Part shown: positions 1 to 8,713 of the stretch, piece by piece | Layout: every line of letters begins with the position of its first letter | How positions within the stretch are numbered: the first letter of the stretch is position 1 | Origin: Bacteroidales bacterium | Lineage (GTDB): Bacteria; Bacteroidota; Bacteroidia; Bacteroidales; UBA932 | DNA: 64,000 nt | Assembly (NCBI GenBank): GCA_028724885.1 | Contig: JAQYTJ010000018.1 | Location: forward strand, 1 to 64,000 | Direction: 5' to 3' | Made by a program: the position numbers and the translations under genes | The notes under the pieces: generated by a model | The model's input: the letters and a program-made list of their open reading frames with translations, nothing else | Told to the model about the DNA's origin: nothing | Databases searched by the model: none

Positions 1-430
1 TGTTATGCTTCCGCCGGACGAACATACCACGAAGGTAGCAATTCGATGCGGGACACCCAAATTTAGAAAGCGATCGGCCTCTCACACTGTTGTGGGGCAG
101 GTTTGGGGCAGAGAAGAGAAAAAGTGCGGAAAACAGGAAAAGAAAGAGCCGACCTGGCTTGGTCGAGTCTTATGCTTTATATCAGAGTTTGCGAACTCCT
201 ATATGTATGTAGCGCCGTATACGAGACCAGTGCGTATGATGCAATGAGAGGTGCTGTGGGGGAATTCCCACGTCTACTCTATTTTGTGTTAGAATCTGAA
301 ACTATTTGCGTTTCCCTTTTGATTTCACTATCGTTGGGGTGAGGCGGACCATCAACACGCCGTGGAATGGTACGGTAGCGATGACATTGCTGTCGGTCTT
401 GCCTATATTCTTATTGGCCAGAGGGTCCTG
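1..430. other. Gene-poor degraded DNA at window edge
   Basis: No convincing gene is seen. Open frames here are short, overlap one another and have no family resemblance. A small inverted repeat (GTGGG, six-base loop, CCCAC) lies near 254-269 and is followed by a T-rich stretch, so it could be a weak terminator. The stretch runs into a frameshifted pseudogene, which suggests the whole region is decaying sequence. Confidence 0.4.
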
Positions 431-432
431 AT

Positions 433-891
433 GCCAAACAAGCTGCTTTCAAGCTTAGAAATGCCAATCCTTTTACTGGCATACATATGGCGGCGCAATA
501 TAATTATGCGGATGTGCCTTTCGATCTGGGAATGGAATACACGGACACAGATTTTGATGATAAGAAAGGCGACTATTATTTCAAAAGCCAGAGCTTGAAG
601 GTAATGAGTAATTACATTTTTTTATAAATGGGGGAATTGCTCTTCTTTCATAGTATTAGGCGCAGGTCTGGCATGGATTACTCTTAACGATAAATTCTAC
701 AGAGGTCAGGATAATTACGGAAAAGGACAGAAGCACATTGTCTCCCCAGAGTCGTCTTTGAGACATTCGGCCATGTACGTCTCACTATAGAATACGATTT
801 TTATCCCGGAATAGGTCATACTTACTATAAGCACTCACATCATCTGGAATTTAAGATAGGCAACGCTTTTGGCGGAAGAAAGAAAGATTGA
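433..891 (+). pseudogene. Remnant of an outer-membrane beta-barrel-like protein
   Basis: Three reading-frame segments on the plus strand join into one protein-like sequence only if frameshifts are allowed. The first, about 433-627, gives alternating polar/aromatic strands (NPFTGIHMAAQYNYADV, then LGMEYTDTDFDD). A second, about 625-745, contains LGAGLAWITLNDKFYRGQ. The last ends at the TGA of 889-891 and contains GHVRLTIEYDFYPGIGHTYY followed by HLEFKIGNAFGG. The pattern of short amphipathic strands with glycine and aromatic residues fits a beta-barrel or porin-like outer-membrane protein. The exact family was not recognised and the start is lost. Confidence 0.5.
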
Positions 892-1097
892 TCGGATTGT
901 CTAATTGCGAATATAATCGTGCTGGCAGTAAAATTACTGACCGGCACTTTTCTTATTTCTGGTTTTAGCCGGTATTCCTGAATTGCTATTATTCGAGAAG
1001 CCAGTTAACCTTATTGCGTGGCTTTGCGGAATTCGCTAAATTTGTCTCTCACAGAAAAATGACCTGTGATGTAATTAATAACTAATCGAGTGGGAAT

Positions 1098-1934
1098 ATG
1101 AAGAAATCGATGACTATACTTGCTGTCCTGCTGGCTTGGGTTGGATGCAAATCGACTGGGAAAAAGGCTACGGAGGCGGTTCAGCCACGGAAGAGTGTGA
1201 TCATGTACTATTCACAGACCGGAGGGACTGAGAAAGCAGCAAAAGAATTCGCCAGCCAGCTTGGCTTGGACACGTTGATAAAGATTGAGGCTGAGGACCC
1301 TTACGATGGCACATACGACGAGACCATCGAGCGATGCATGAAAGAAATGGAGACTGGCGAGATTCCGACCCTTAAGGCTCCTGTAGTGGACGTTGCCGCC
1401 TACGACACTGTCTATTTAGGCTATCCGATCTGGTTCGGTACCTATGCTCCTCCGGTAAAGGCTTTCGTGAAAGAAGTCAATCTTGATGGCAAAGTCATCG
1501 TGCCGTTCTGTACATTCGGCAGTGGCGGACGCTTTAGCGCAGAAGCTGACCTGAAGGCTGCCCTTCCTAATTCGACTATTCTCCCTAGCTACGGCGTTCG
1601 TACTAAGAGAATCGAGAAGGCCCCTGCGGAAATCACCAGGTTCCTGATTGTCAGCGGGATCTTGAAAGGCGAGGTCGAACGGTTCCCGGAATATTCTCAA
1701 CAACAGAAAGTTACGCCAGAGGACGTGGCCGTCTTCAATGCGGCATGCGGAGACTATCCAATGTCTCTTGGCACGCCAGTGACTGTGGGAAAGCGCGAGA
1801 CTTCCAACGGAACGGACTACCAGTTCGTTGCAAAGTCCAAGGATCGCGAAGGCAAGGACATGACAGCAACGATTTATGTTACGGTTGGAAAAGAAGAAGG
1901 CTCACAGCCTGAATTTACTGAAGTAGTAAGATAG
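1098..1934 (+). CDS. Flavodoxin-domain lipoprotein
   Basis: 278-residue protein with a lipoprotein signal peptide (hydrophobic stretch ending WVGC, lipobox cysteine near residue 17), so probably anchored in the cell envelope. Residues about 34-190 form a flavodoxin fold: the FMN phosphate-binding loop is seen as YYSQTGGTEKAA, and the flavin-contact segments as GYPIWFGTYAPP and CTFGSGG. Residues after about 200 form a separate small domain of unknown role. Flavodoxins carry electrons through FMN; an exported one is less usual, and its partner is unknown. The gene is four bases upstream of cstA on the same strand, so co-transcription is likely. Confidence 0.85.
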   Translation: MKKSMTILAVLLAWVGCKSTGKKATEAVQPRKSVIMYYSQTGGTEKAAKEFASQLGLDTLIKIEAEDPYDGTYDETIERCMKEMETGEIPTLKAPVVDVAAYDTVYLGYPIWFGTYAPPVKAFVKEVNLDGKVIVPFCTFGSGGRFSAEADLKAALPNSTILPSYGVRTKRIEKAPAEITRFLIVSGILKGEVERFPEYSQQQKVTPEDVAVFNAACGDYPMSLGTPVTVGKRETSNGTDYQFVAKSKDREGKDMTATIYVTVGKEEGSQPEFTEVVR

Positions 1935-1938
1935 CGTT

Positions 1939-3420
1939 ATGTGGTCATTCATTTTAAGCCTGCTAGCCCTATTGGCAGGCTACTTCATTTACGGCAAGAT
2001 AATCGAAAAAGTTTTCGGGCCGGATCCGAAAAGACTCACTCCGGCAAAGGCTCATCCCGACGGCGTTGACTATGTGTCCATGCCGGCGTGGAAAGTGTAT
2101 ATGATCCAGTTCCTGAACATTGCCGGCACGGGTCCGATTTTCGGAGCCATAATGGGTGCGAAATTCGGGCCTTCCGCGTATCTCTGGATAGTCTTCGGCT
2201 GCATATTCGCAGGAGCCGTGCATGACTACATGATAGGCATGCTGTCGGTGCGCAACAATGGGGCCGGCCTACCAGAGCTGGTCGGCCTGTATCTGGGAAA
2301 GACAGCCAAGATATTCATGCTGGTCTTCGCCCTGGTGCTTCTGCTGTTGGTTGGCACCGTGTTCGTATATAGCCCTGCCCTGGTCCTTGGCGACATAGCT
2401 GGCGATGGTAGCTCCAATGTCATTCTTATTTGGGCAGCTGTCATATTCATTTATTATGTTTTCGCAACCATGCTGCCGATAGACAAGATTATCGGCAAGA
2501 TATATCCCGTGTTCGCTTTCGCCCTGTTGTTCATGGCAGTGGCTCTGATGATAGGGCTGTTCGTGAAATGGCCTTCAATTCCTGAGATTTGGGATGGCCT
2601 TGGGAATATTGGACCTTCGGTCGGAGTGAAGGACCAGCCGGTGTTCCCTTGCTTGTTCATAACGATTGCCTGCGGAGCGCTGAGCGGCTTTCACGCCACA
2701 CAGAGTCCTTTGATGGCACGCTGCATCGAGCGTGAGAAGCAAGGCCGGCCTATTTTCTACGGCGCCATGATCACGGAAGGAGTGGTTGCCCTCATCTGGG
2801 CTGCGGTATCTTCTTACTTCTTTTTCGATGGCGGAGCAGCAGAATGTGGTTCCGACCTTAACGCAGCAGCTCCCACCGTGGTAACCAGGGTGTCGGAATC
2901 ATGGCTTGGAATAGTCGGGGGAATACTCGCTGTGCTTGGTGTCGTGGCAGCCCCGATCACGAGCGGAGACACTGCGTTCAGGAGCGCCCGTCTGATAGTC
3001 GCGGACTCGGTCAAGCTTCCACAGAAAAATATTCCTCAAAGACTCATGATAAGCATTCCGCTTTTCGCCGTAGCCGCATTTTTGCTATGGTACAATGTGG
3101 CAGATGCAGACGGCTTCAACAAGGTCTGGCGTTATTTCGGATGGTCGAACCAGACCTTGGCCGTATTTGCCCTTTGGACTGCAACGGTCTACCTGCATAA
3201 TAACAAGAATGGTGCATATTACTTGTTCACCATGCTCCCGGCTTGCTTCATGACAGGCGTGACGCTTAGCTTCATCTGTATAGATAAGATAGGCTTCAGG
3301 CTCCCGATAGAATGGAGTTGGAGCATCGGTCTCATCGGCATGCTCGGCTCCCTGTTCATTTTCTACATCTGGCAATATGATAACGACCGAAAGGCTCTCT
3401 CTACCTCGGCGAAATCGTAG
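1939..3420 (+). CDS. cstA: Carbon starvation protein CstA family transporter
   Basis: 493-residue polytopic membrane protein of the CstA family, which imports peptides or pyruvate in other bacteria. Family landmarks include the N-terminal GYFIYGKIIEKVFG, the segment IAGTGPIFGAIMGAKFGP, and HDYMIGMLSVRNNGAGLPE. About twelve hydrophobic stretches are visible. It is the shorter form common in Bacteroidetes (E. coli CstA is about 700 residues). It follows the flavodoxin gene by four bases. Its last 20 bases overlap the 3' end of the convergent NUDIX gene on the opposite strand. Confidence 0.93.
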   Translation: MWSFILSLLALLAGYFIYGKIIEKVFGPDPKRLTPAKAHPDGVDYVSMPAWKVYMIQFLNIAGTGPIFGAIMGAKFGPSAYLWIVFGCIFAGAVHDYMIGMLSVRNNGAGLPELVGLYLGKTAKIFMLVFALVLLLLVGTVFVYSPALVLGDIAGDGSSNVILIWAAVIFIYYVFATMLPIDKIIGKIYPVFAFALLFMAVALMIGLFVKWPSIPEIWDGLGNIGPSVGVKDQPVFPCLFITIACGALSGFHATQSPLMARCIEREKQGRPIFYGAMITEGVVALIWAAVSSYFFFDGGAAECGSDLNAAAPTVVTRVSESWLGIVGGILAVLGVVAAPITSGDTAFRSARLIVADSVKLPQKNIPQRLMISIPLFAVAAFLLWYNVADADGFNKVWRYFGWSNQTLAVFALWTATVYLHNNKNGAYYLFTMLPACFMTGVTLSFICIDKIGFRLPIEWSWSIGLIGMLGSLFIFYIWQYDNDRKALSTSAKS

Positions 3421-3826
3421 GCGACTGGCTGGCCGCATTTTTCAGCTCCTTCTCAATGAGAGGAAGGAGAATATCGTCGGCTGGAAGCCATTTGACGGAG
3501 CCGAGTGTGTCGGCAGTGAGCCAGCGGGCGGCTTCGTGTTCGTTGAGATGCAGGGCTTCGCTGAGTAATGAACAGATATAGCAGTGCATGGTGAGGTGGA
3601 ATTTGGGATAATCCCATTCGACCGTATAGAGGTATTTGTCTATGTTGATTTCTGTATCCAGTTCTTCGCTGATCTCGCGGACGAGAGCCTGCTCGTGAGT
3701 CTCCCCAGGCTCAACCTTGCCACCGGGCCATTCCCACCAATCCTTCCATTCGCCATAGCCGCGCTGGGTGGCGAATACCCGGTCTCCTTTGCGGATGATG
3801 GCTGCAACAACTTCTATAGTTTCCAT
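3401..3826 (-). CDS. NUDIX hydrolase (MutT-like)
   Basis: 141-residue NUDIX-fold pyrophosphatase. The Nudix box is intact (G, five residues, E, seven residues, then REISEEL; about residues 35-57), with GGKVEPGE at its start. The N-terminal VAAIIRKGDRVFATQRGYG matches the MutT / 8-oxo-dGTP diphosphatase group, which cleans oxidised nucleotides from the pool. The substrate is inferred from this similarity only. The gene is convergent with cstA and the two coding regions share 20 bases at their ends, leaving no room for a terminator between them. Confidence 0.9.
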   Translation of the reverse strand: METIEVVAAIIRKGDRVFATQRGYGEWKDWWEWPGGKVEPGETHEQALVREISEELDTEINIDKYLYTVEWDYPKFHLTMHCYICSLLSEALHLNEHEAARWLTADTLGSVKWLPADDILLPLIEKELKNAASQSPTISPR

Positions 3827-3862
3827 GGTAATGGCATGCGTTTTATTTTTTGAATAGAATTT

Positions 3863-4474
3863 TCAGAAGCCACCGTTGTCAGGACCAATGTGTGCGATGA
3901 ATTTTCTTGCCTGCAACGTAAAGAGGTGGTACTTGATGGTGTCTTTGGATTTCCGAATTAAATCTGCCAGCCCTTTACTGGTAATCTTGGAATCGGTCAC
4001 GATGGCATCAATAATGGCCTTGGCTGTTTTGCCCATGTATGACAGACCTGAGGATGCCCCTGCAAGGACCACGAGCTTGTGCGCCAGAATTCTTGCTCCT
4101 TCATAGGCTTCGTCATCCGTAACTGTAATCGCATTATCGACATATTCATATATGAATGTCTTTAGCACGAAGTCAGTTCCTCTCCATTGAATTTTATGCG
4201 GCCATGCTACATCAGTCGTGATTGCTGCAGACGATGCTGGCTCAAGTCCTGTTCGTGCATTCTCGTTTATCAGTTCGACGATACTGGATCCAGGCTTTTT
4301 TTCAGCATCCTCAATCATTGCCGGTGCGGTTATGCTCTTTGTGCTTTCCCCTGTATTGACCACTTCAAGTTTCAGAAGCAGTTTTACCTTGCTGCCATCA
4401 ATGATATAGGAGACATCTAGCAGGGGAGCATTTCCGATTAATTCTTTTAATTGCGTGAATGTTTTCATGTACAT
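3863..4474 (-). CDS. Chimeric ORF: gutted cysteine synthase fused to a winged-helix domain
   Basis: 203-residue open frame with no stops. Residues about 4-75 align by eye with the N-terminus of cysteine synthase A (LKELIGNAPLL; KLLLKLEVVNTGESTKSI in place of KLEFFNPGGSVKDR; AMIEDAEKKPGSSIVEL). Residues about 77-150 align with its C-terminal part (WPHKIQW for GPHKIQG; VTDDEAYEGARILA; GASSGLSY for GISSGAA). The central catalytic region of roughly 115 residues is missing and the SGNTG substrate loop is replaced by NENARTG, so cysteine synthesis is not expected. The last ~50 residues resemble a winged helix (ITSKGLADLIRKSKDTIKYH, ending IGPDNGGF), like the C-terminal wHTH of AlbA/RecG-type regulators. 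It could be a pseudogene that kept its frame or a repurposed regulator. Confidence 0.6.
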   Translation of the reverse strand: MYMKTFTQLKELIGNAPLLDVSYIIDGSKVKLLLKLEVVNTGESTKSITAPAMIEDAEKKPGSSIVELINENARTGLEPASSAAITTDVAWPHKIQWRGTDFVLKTFIYEYVDNAITVTDDEAYEGARILAHKLVVLAGASSGLSYMGKTAKAIIDAIVTDSKITSKGLADLIRKSKDTIKYHLFTLQARKFIAHIGPDNGGF

Positions 4475-4576
4475 TACATATTTTATGTATCTGTATAATT
4501 TACAGACAAATATTGAATCTTCGTTTAAGATGCCATAAATACCTCGGCTGCAGACATATTCGCTGACTATTTTATA

Positions 4577-5575
4577 TCAGCTGATTGTGAGACCGTCGTA
4601 GGCTGGGAGAATGTCGGAGTGGATGTGGCGATCGTGGCAGAGCTGGCGCAGCTGCTGAGCGAACTGCTCGTATGGCGGGAATGACATTGACAGGTGGGTG
4701 AGCCATGTGTGTTCGGCGCCAATCCTGTCGGCCATTTCTATGGCCTCGTCCAGACTGAAGTGCGAGTGATGTTTGTTGTAACTTACGGTATTAAGCGTGA
4801 CGTGCCTCAGGCCGTGCAGCTTGCTGAATTCGGATTCCGGAATGCAGCTCATGTCGGTGATGTAAGCTATCTTTCCGAATCTGAACCCGAGTACAGGCAA
4901 TTTATCGTGAAGGCCCCTGATTGGAATCACGGGTGCATTCCCATTTAGAACTGAACCATCGAAATCTTCGCCATTTAATATGCCGGAAACGACGTTTTCA
5001 GGCACGCTTCGGGCATTATCGTACATATCTTCGACCTTCCTAGCAGTAGGAACGAGAGTCCCGTCAGGCAGCTCATAGTGATACCCCACATCGTGTACCC
5101 ATATGAGTTCCTTGCCTTCTGCATTTGGAAGCACTAGGAAAGGCTTATCGTCAATCATGTGCAGGTGCCATTCTGGAGAGCCGGGGTATTTAGGGAAAGA
5201 AAACACGTAGGGATATTCATTTATGAGGTCGTGAAGCACATTCTCTTCGCAATAGATTTCAGCGGCGCGGCGGTCAATGTAGTTTAGTGCCCTTACATCG
5301 TCTAAGCCGCCAGTGTGATCTTTATGATTGTGAGTGAGCAATATTGCATCCAGATGACTCAGGTTTGCGCGGAGCATCTGCATTCTGAAATCCGGCCCAG
5401 CGTCCACGAGAATCTTCAATCCGCCATATTCAACGAATACGGATGCCCTGAAACGCTTGTCTCTTGAATCTTTTGAGGTGCAGGTGCTGCATCGGCATCC
5501 TATAATAGGCACTCCGAGCGAGGTGCCAGTTCCAAGAAAAGTAAGGCGCGTGCCGTCGGAATATTCATTGCTCAT
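4577..5575 (-). CDS. MBL-fold metallohydrolase (PhnP-like)
   Basis: 332-residue metallo-beta-lactamase-fold hydrolase. It begins LTFLGTGTSLGVPIIGC and has the metal-binding motif HNHKDHTGG (about residues 82-90), a cysteine cluster CRCSTC near residue 28 that resembles the structural zinc site of PhnP phosphodiesterases, and later metal ligands in GLHDKLPV and THLSM. PhnP-like enzymes cleave cyclic phosphodiesters; the natural substrate here is unknown. The start is supported by a -7 box 21 bases upstream. Confidence 0.87.
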   Translation of the reverse strand: MSNEYSDGTRLTFLGTGTSLGVPIIGCRCSTCTSKDSRDKRFRASVFVEYGGLKILVDAGPDFRMQMLRANLSHLDAILLTHNHKDHTGGLDDVRALNYIDRRAAEIYCEENVLHDLINEYPYVFSFPKYPGSPEWHLHMIDDKPFLVLPNAEGKELIWVHDVGYHYELPDGTLVPTARKVEDMYDNARSVPENVVSGILNGEDFDGSVLNGNAPVIPIRGLHDKLPVLGFRFGKIAYITDMSCIPESEFSKLHGLRHVTLNTVSYNKHHSHFSLDEAIEMADRIGAEHTWLTHLSMSFPPYEQFAQQLRQLCHDRHIHSDILPAYDGLTIS

Positions 5576-5595
5576 TTCTATTCATGAATTTCTTA

Positions 5596-5603
5596 CAAAG
5601 ATA
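5596..5603 (-). promoter_or_regulatory. -7 promoter box of the MBL hydrolase gene
   Basis: Read on the minus strand the bases are TATCTTTG, an exact match to the Bacteroidetes -7 consensus TAnnTTTG. It ends 21 bases before the ATG at 5575, the usual distance for this window. No clear TTG -33 element was found. Confidence 0.6.
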
Positions 5604-5629
5604 GCCAATTTCGCTTAATCAGGCACTAG

Positions 5630-5663
5630 AAAAACTCGGGTCGCTGTCACAGCAATCCGAGTT
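5630..5663 (-). terminator. Rho-independent terminator of the SGNH hydrolase gene
   Basis: On the minus strand a seven-base stem (AACTCGG / CCGAGTT) with an intervening loop of about 17 bases is followed directly by a T run (TTTTTC). It lies 120 bases past the SGNH hydrolase stop and before the MBL promoter, the correct place for a terminator. Confidence 0.55.
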
Positions 5664-5783
5664 GTATATGAAACGTACTGATGTTGAAATTGAGCCATTA
5701 CGGCTCGGCGTAAAGTTTAAGTTTATTAACCACACTATGAAATCCATGAATTAGAATTCCTTGCATCAGAAACGACAAAATTT

Positions 5784-6887
5784 TCATTTTAGCGCTTTGC
5801 GAACGACTGGAAGCACGAGATTAGCGTAGCGCTCGAAGCCGAGATCAGTGAAATGAACGCCGTCCACTGTAGCCTCGCCATCATCGCCTATCATATTCTT
5901 AGAGGAAATGTAATATATTCCCTTAACCTTATTTTTTTTCAATACATTGTATTTCCTTTTCAGCATAGAGTTCTTGTCGCTGATTTCTTTAGCAATCTTT
6001 GTGTCGTAGGCGCTGAAAGGATAGATAGGGTCTTCTACGAATATTACAGGCACGTTCGGGTGAGCCGCACGCAATATATTGAAGAACGGGATCATCAGGC
6101 TGTCGATTTCGTGAACTGATGCATTGGGCACGAAGTCGAGTACGTAGACTCCAGCATCGGCTTTTGCCATGAACCTGGCGATTTCTAGGTCTAGCCTGCC
6201 GTTTCCGCTGAAGCCAAGGTTGATAGTCTCTCGGTTCAATTTTCGACCGATGATGTTGCTGGAAGCCATACCGGGTCTGGATGCACATCCTCCTTGCATT
6301 ATACTCGTGCCGTAGAAAACTACCGGCTTTCCTCTAGAAGGCAGATTAACTGCTGGGGCGGAGAGATATGCGTCAGAGTCCACGCCTATGAGCAACTCCG
6401 TCAGCCCGTCATACATAGAAAGATATAGAATGAACTCGCGATCTTTCTTGGCCATGTTCTCTATTATGAAAGTGTCCGTAGTCTTGCCGGTTGGTCTTCC
6501 GCTTCGCACGAAATGCCACCCGTCATCTTCCAGGCAATATAAATCCAAACCTTTTATGCCAGTGTCGGTCATGTGATTCATCGATGAATTATTCTTTGCT
6601 GTCCATTTGGCAGCGATCTTTGTGGAATTGCTTCTGAACCTGACTGCCATCCCGGCGCTATTCTGGCCCAGATAGACCAAGGGCTCGCGCAAGCTTGGGA
6701 ACAATGACTCAGGAATTCGCGACCATCGAGGTTGTGAAGTCTCTTCTATTTTTCCTAACAGGGGTAGCTCAGATGCATCGTAATAGGTTATTCCTTTTAG
6801 GGCACCTTGTGTCTCGGCTGGCTTCAATTGCGCAAAAGCTGCGGCAGACAGAAGCAATGAAATGACAATTAATACGCTTTTTCTCAT
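5784..6887 (-). CDS. Secreted SGNH/GDSL-type hydrolase
   Basis: 367-residue protein with an N-terminal signal peptide (residues 1-19, ending AAAFAQ). A beta-sandwich-like N-terminal domain (about 20-165) precedes an SGNH hydrolase domain: the nucleophile serine is in FYGTSIMQGG (about residue 195), the oxyanion glycine/asparagine in NLGFSGNG, and the catalytic Asp/His pair in DGVHFTDLG near residue 345. This two-domain layout is common in Bacteroidetes esterases that deacylate carbohydrates outside the cytoplasm, although no polysaccharide-utilisation genes lie next to it. The ester substrate is unknown. Confidence 0.88.
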   Translation of the reverse strand: MRKSVLIVISLLLSAAAFAQLKPAETQGALKGITYYDASELPLLGKIEETSQPRWSRIPESLFPSLREPLVYLGQNSAGMAVRFRSNSTKIAAKWTAKNNSSMNHMTDTGIKGLDLYCLEDDGWHFVRSGRPTGKTTDTFIIENMAKKDREFILYLSMYDGLTELLIGVDSDAYLSAPAVNLPSRGKPVVFYGTSIMQGGCASRPGMASSNIIGRKLNRETINLGFSGNGRLDLEIARFMAKADAGVYVLDFVPNASVHEIDSLMIPFFNILRAAHPNVPVIFVEDPIYPFSAYDTKIAKEISDKNSMLKRKYNVLKKNKVKGIYYISSKNMIGDDGEATVDGVHFTDLGFERYANLVLPVVRKALK

Positions 6888-6961
6888 GTCTTTAATATTT
6901 TTTGATTCCGGATTAGATCTTGAACGAATCCTTCCGGCAACCTTAGTCTTGATTCATGATC

Positions 6962-8317
6962 TTATTGAATGATAATGTCCTCCACCGTATTTACTTTCGA
7001 AAAGTCGAATGGGCGCTGCAGGCGAATATAATTGCCAGTATAGCCGCCCATGAGGCCGTCTTTCACGTCTGATTCCCAGAGCACTTGAGAGCGACGCCCC
7101 TTGTTTCTGGCAATGAACTCTTCATGGAGTGATGCGCAGAGTGCTTCAAGGCGAGCGACCCTGTCTGTTTTCACCGAATCCTGAACTTGATCTTTCCATG
7201 AATATGCCAACGTGCCTAACCTGCGGGAATAAGGAAAAACATGGATGAAGGCTGGTCTGATGCGGTCTTTGAGAAAGGAATATGTTTCTTCGAATAAATC
7301 TTCAGTCTCCCCAGGGAGCCCTGCGATCACGTCTATGCCAAAGAAGACGAATGGCTTCTCTTCGTCAGAAGGCGCAGGATCCATCTTTTTACGAATATAT
7401 TCTATTCTGTCTGTAAAAAACGCTGTGTCGTAATGGCGGCCGACGCGCTTGAGAATGGCATCGGAGCCTGATTGCAAAGGAATATGGAAATGAGGCTGGA
7501 ATTTCGTGCCGGAGGCTATCCAATCCACGATTTCCTCGGTAATCAGGTTCGGCTCTATGGATGAGATCCTATATCGCTCTATGCCTTCCACGTCATTAAG
7601 TGCTTTAAGCAGGTCCAGGAAAGTTTCGCCTGTACTCCTGCCGAAATCCCCAGTGTTCACGCCAGTGATTACTATCTCCTTTATTCCGGAGGCGGCAATC
7701 TGGAGGGCCTGCGCTACGGCATCGGTTATCGGAATATTCCTAGAATTGCCCCTTGCATAGGGCACTGTACAGTAGGCGCAGAAATTATTGCACCCGTCCT
7801 GAACCTTAAGGAACGAGCGGGTTCTTTCTCCAGTCGAATATGCCTCAAGGAAACTGGACATGTCAATTGCTTTAAGGCGTTCGGCTACTGATGCTTTGTC
7901 GCTGGCGGATGGGGTAGCATATTGAGATGGCGCTTCTGCTTTTTCAGCATTATGGAGGCTATGAGACGGATTTTTCAGCAGTTCCATCGTCCTAGGAACG
8001 ACTTCGGTTTTCTCCTTCGCCCCGAACACCAGCGACACACCCTCTATCTTCTGGAGAGCCTCCTTGCGCAGCTCGGCGTAGCAGCCGGTTACGATGAGCT
8101 TCGCTTCCGGAGATATCCGGTGCATCTTGCGGATAATATTCCTGCACTTCTTCTCCGCCCTCTCTGTCACTGAGCAGGTATTAATGAGATACACGTCTGC
8201 TTTTTCTTCCCACGGCACCACCTCTAGGCCGTTTTCTACGAACCCCCTCTCGTATGTGGATGTCTCTGCGTAGTTCAGCTTGCATCCGAGCGTAAGGAAA
8301 GCGATTTTGTTCACCAT
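6962..8317 (-). CDS. mtaB: tRNA ms2t6A37 methylthiotransferase MtaB
   Basis: 451-residue radical-SAM enzyme that adds a methylthio group to t6A at position 37 of tRNAs reading ANN codons. Visible: the UPF0004 domain (FLTLGCKLNYAETS, then INTCSVTERAEKKCR and VTGCYAEL give the three cysteines of the auxiliary Fe-S cluster), the radical-SAM motif CNNFCAYC (about residue 175) and a C-terminal TRAM-like end. It is the last gene of a tight minus-strand group, three bases after folB. The t6A substrate is made with TsaD, encoded divergently just beyond tamB. Confidence 0.95.
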   Translation of the reverse strand: MVNKIAFLTLGCKLNYAETSTYERGFVENGLEVVPWEEKADVYLINTCSVTERAEKKCRNIIRKMHRISPEAKLIVTGCYAELRKEALQKIEGVSLVFGAKEKTEVVPRTMELLKNPSHSLHNAEKAEAPSQYATPSASDKASVAERLKAIDMSSFLEAYSTGERTRSFLKVQDGCNNFCAYCTVPYARGNSRNIPITDAVAQALQIAASGIKEIVITGVNTGDFGRSTGETFLDLLKALNDVEGIERYRISSIEPNLITEEIVDWIASGTKFQPHFHIPLQSGSDAILKRVGRHYDTAFFTDRIEYIRKKMDPAPSDEEKPFVFFGIDVIAGLPGETEDLFEETYSFLKDRIRPAFIHVFPYSRRLGTLAYSWKDQVQDSVKTDRVARLEALCASLHEEFIARNKGRRSQVLWESDVKDGLMGGYTGNYIRLQRPFDFSKVNTVEDIIIQ

Positions 8318-8320
8318 GGA

Positions 8321-8713
8321 CTAGAATCTGTTGAAGATTTCGGGGCCTTCTTGCAAGCCTTCACCCATAGTGACTTTCGACCATTCGCACGGTCCTTCGA
8401 GAGGCGGATTCTTTTTAGCAACTGTTACGCTGAAAGGCCAGAATCTGAATGACTTCTCTATGGCTCTGACTATTCTCCCACAGACATTCTCTAGGAGGTT
8501 GGACGGAACCGCCATCTCTTTCGCTATTATATCGTATACTTCATTGACATCTACGGTATCATTGAGATCATCGCTATTGAAAGCTTTCTTCATGTCTAGA
8601 TATCCTACGAAATTCACCACGAAAGTGTTTCCGTTCGTCCGCTCTTCTGGCAGGCATCCGTGAAATGCGTGGAACTCCATGCCAATGAGTTCTATTTTTC
8701 CTTCTTTATCCAT
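8321..8713 (-). CDS. folB: Dihydroneopterin aldolase
   Basis: 130-residue FolB-type enzyme of folate synthesis, converting dihydroneopterin to 6-hydroxymethyl-dihydropterin and glycolaldehyde. Landmarks are IELIGMEFHAFHGCLPEE at the N-terminus (substrate-binding region), DLNDTVDVNEVYDII (family LxDTvdY region), and VAKKNPPLEGPCEWSKV near the C-terminus with the catalytic lysine. Length fits the family (about 120). The 5' end overlaps the upstream methyltransferase gene by 22 bases, which indicates translational coupling. Confidence 0.93.
   Translation of the reverse strand: MDKEGKIELIGMEFHAFHGCLPEERTNGNTFVVNFVGYLDMKKAFNSDDLNDTVDVNEVYDIIAKEMAVPSNLLENVCGRIVRAIEKSFRFWPFSVTVAKKNPPLEGPCEWSKVTMGEGLQEGPEIFNRF

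Noticed and set aside
5..247. 80-residue ORF at the window start
   Set aside because: No family resemblance, no promoter, overlaps other short frames in degraded DNA.
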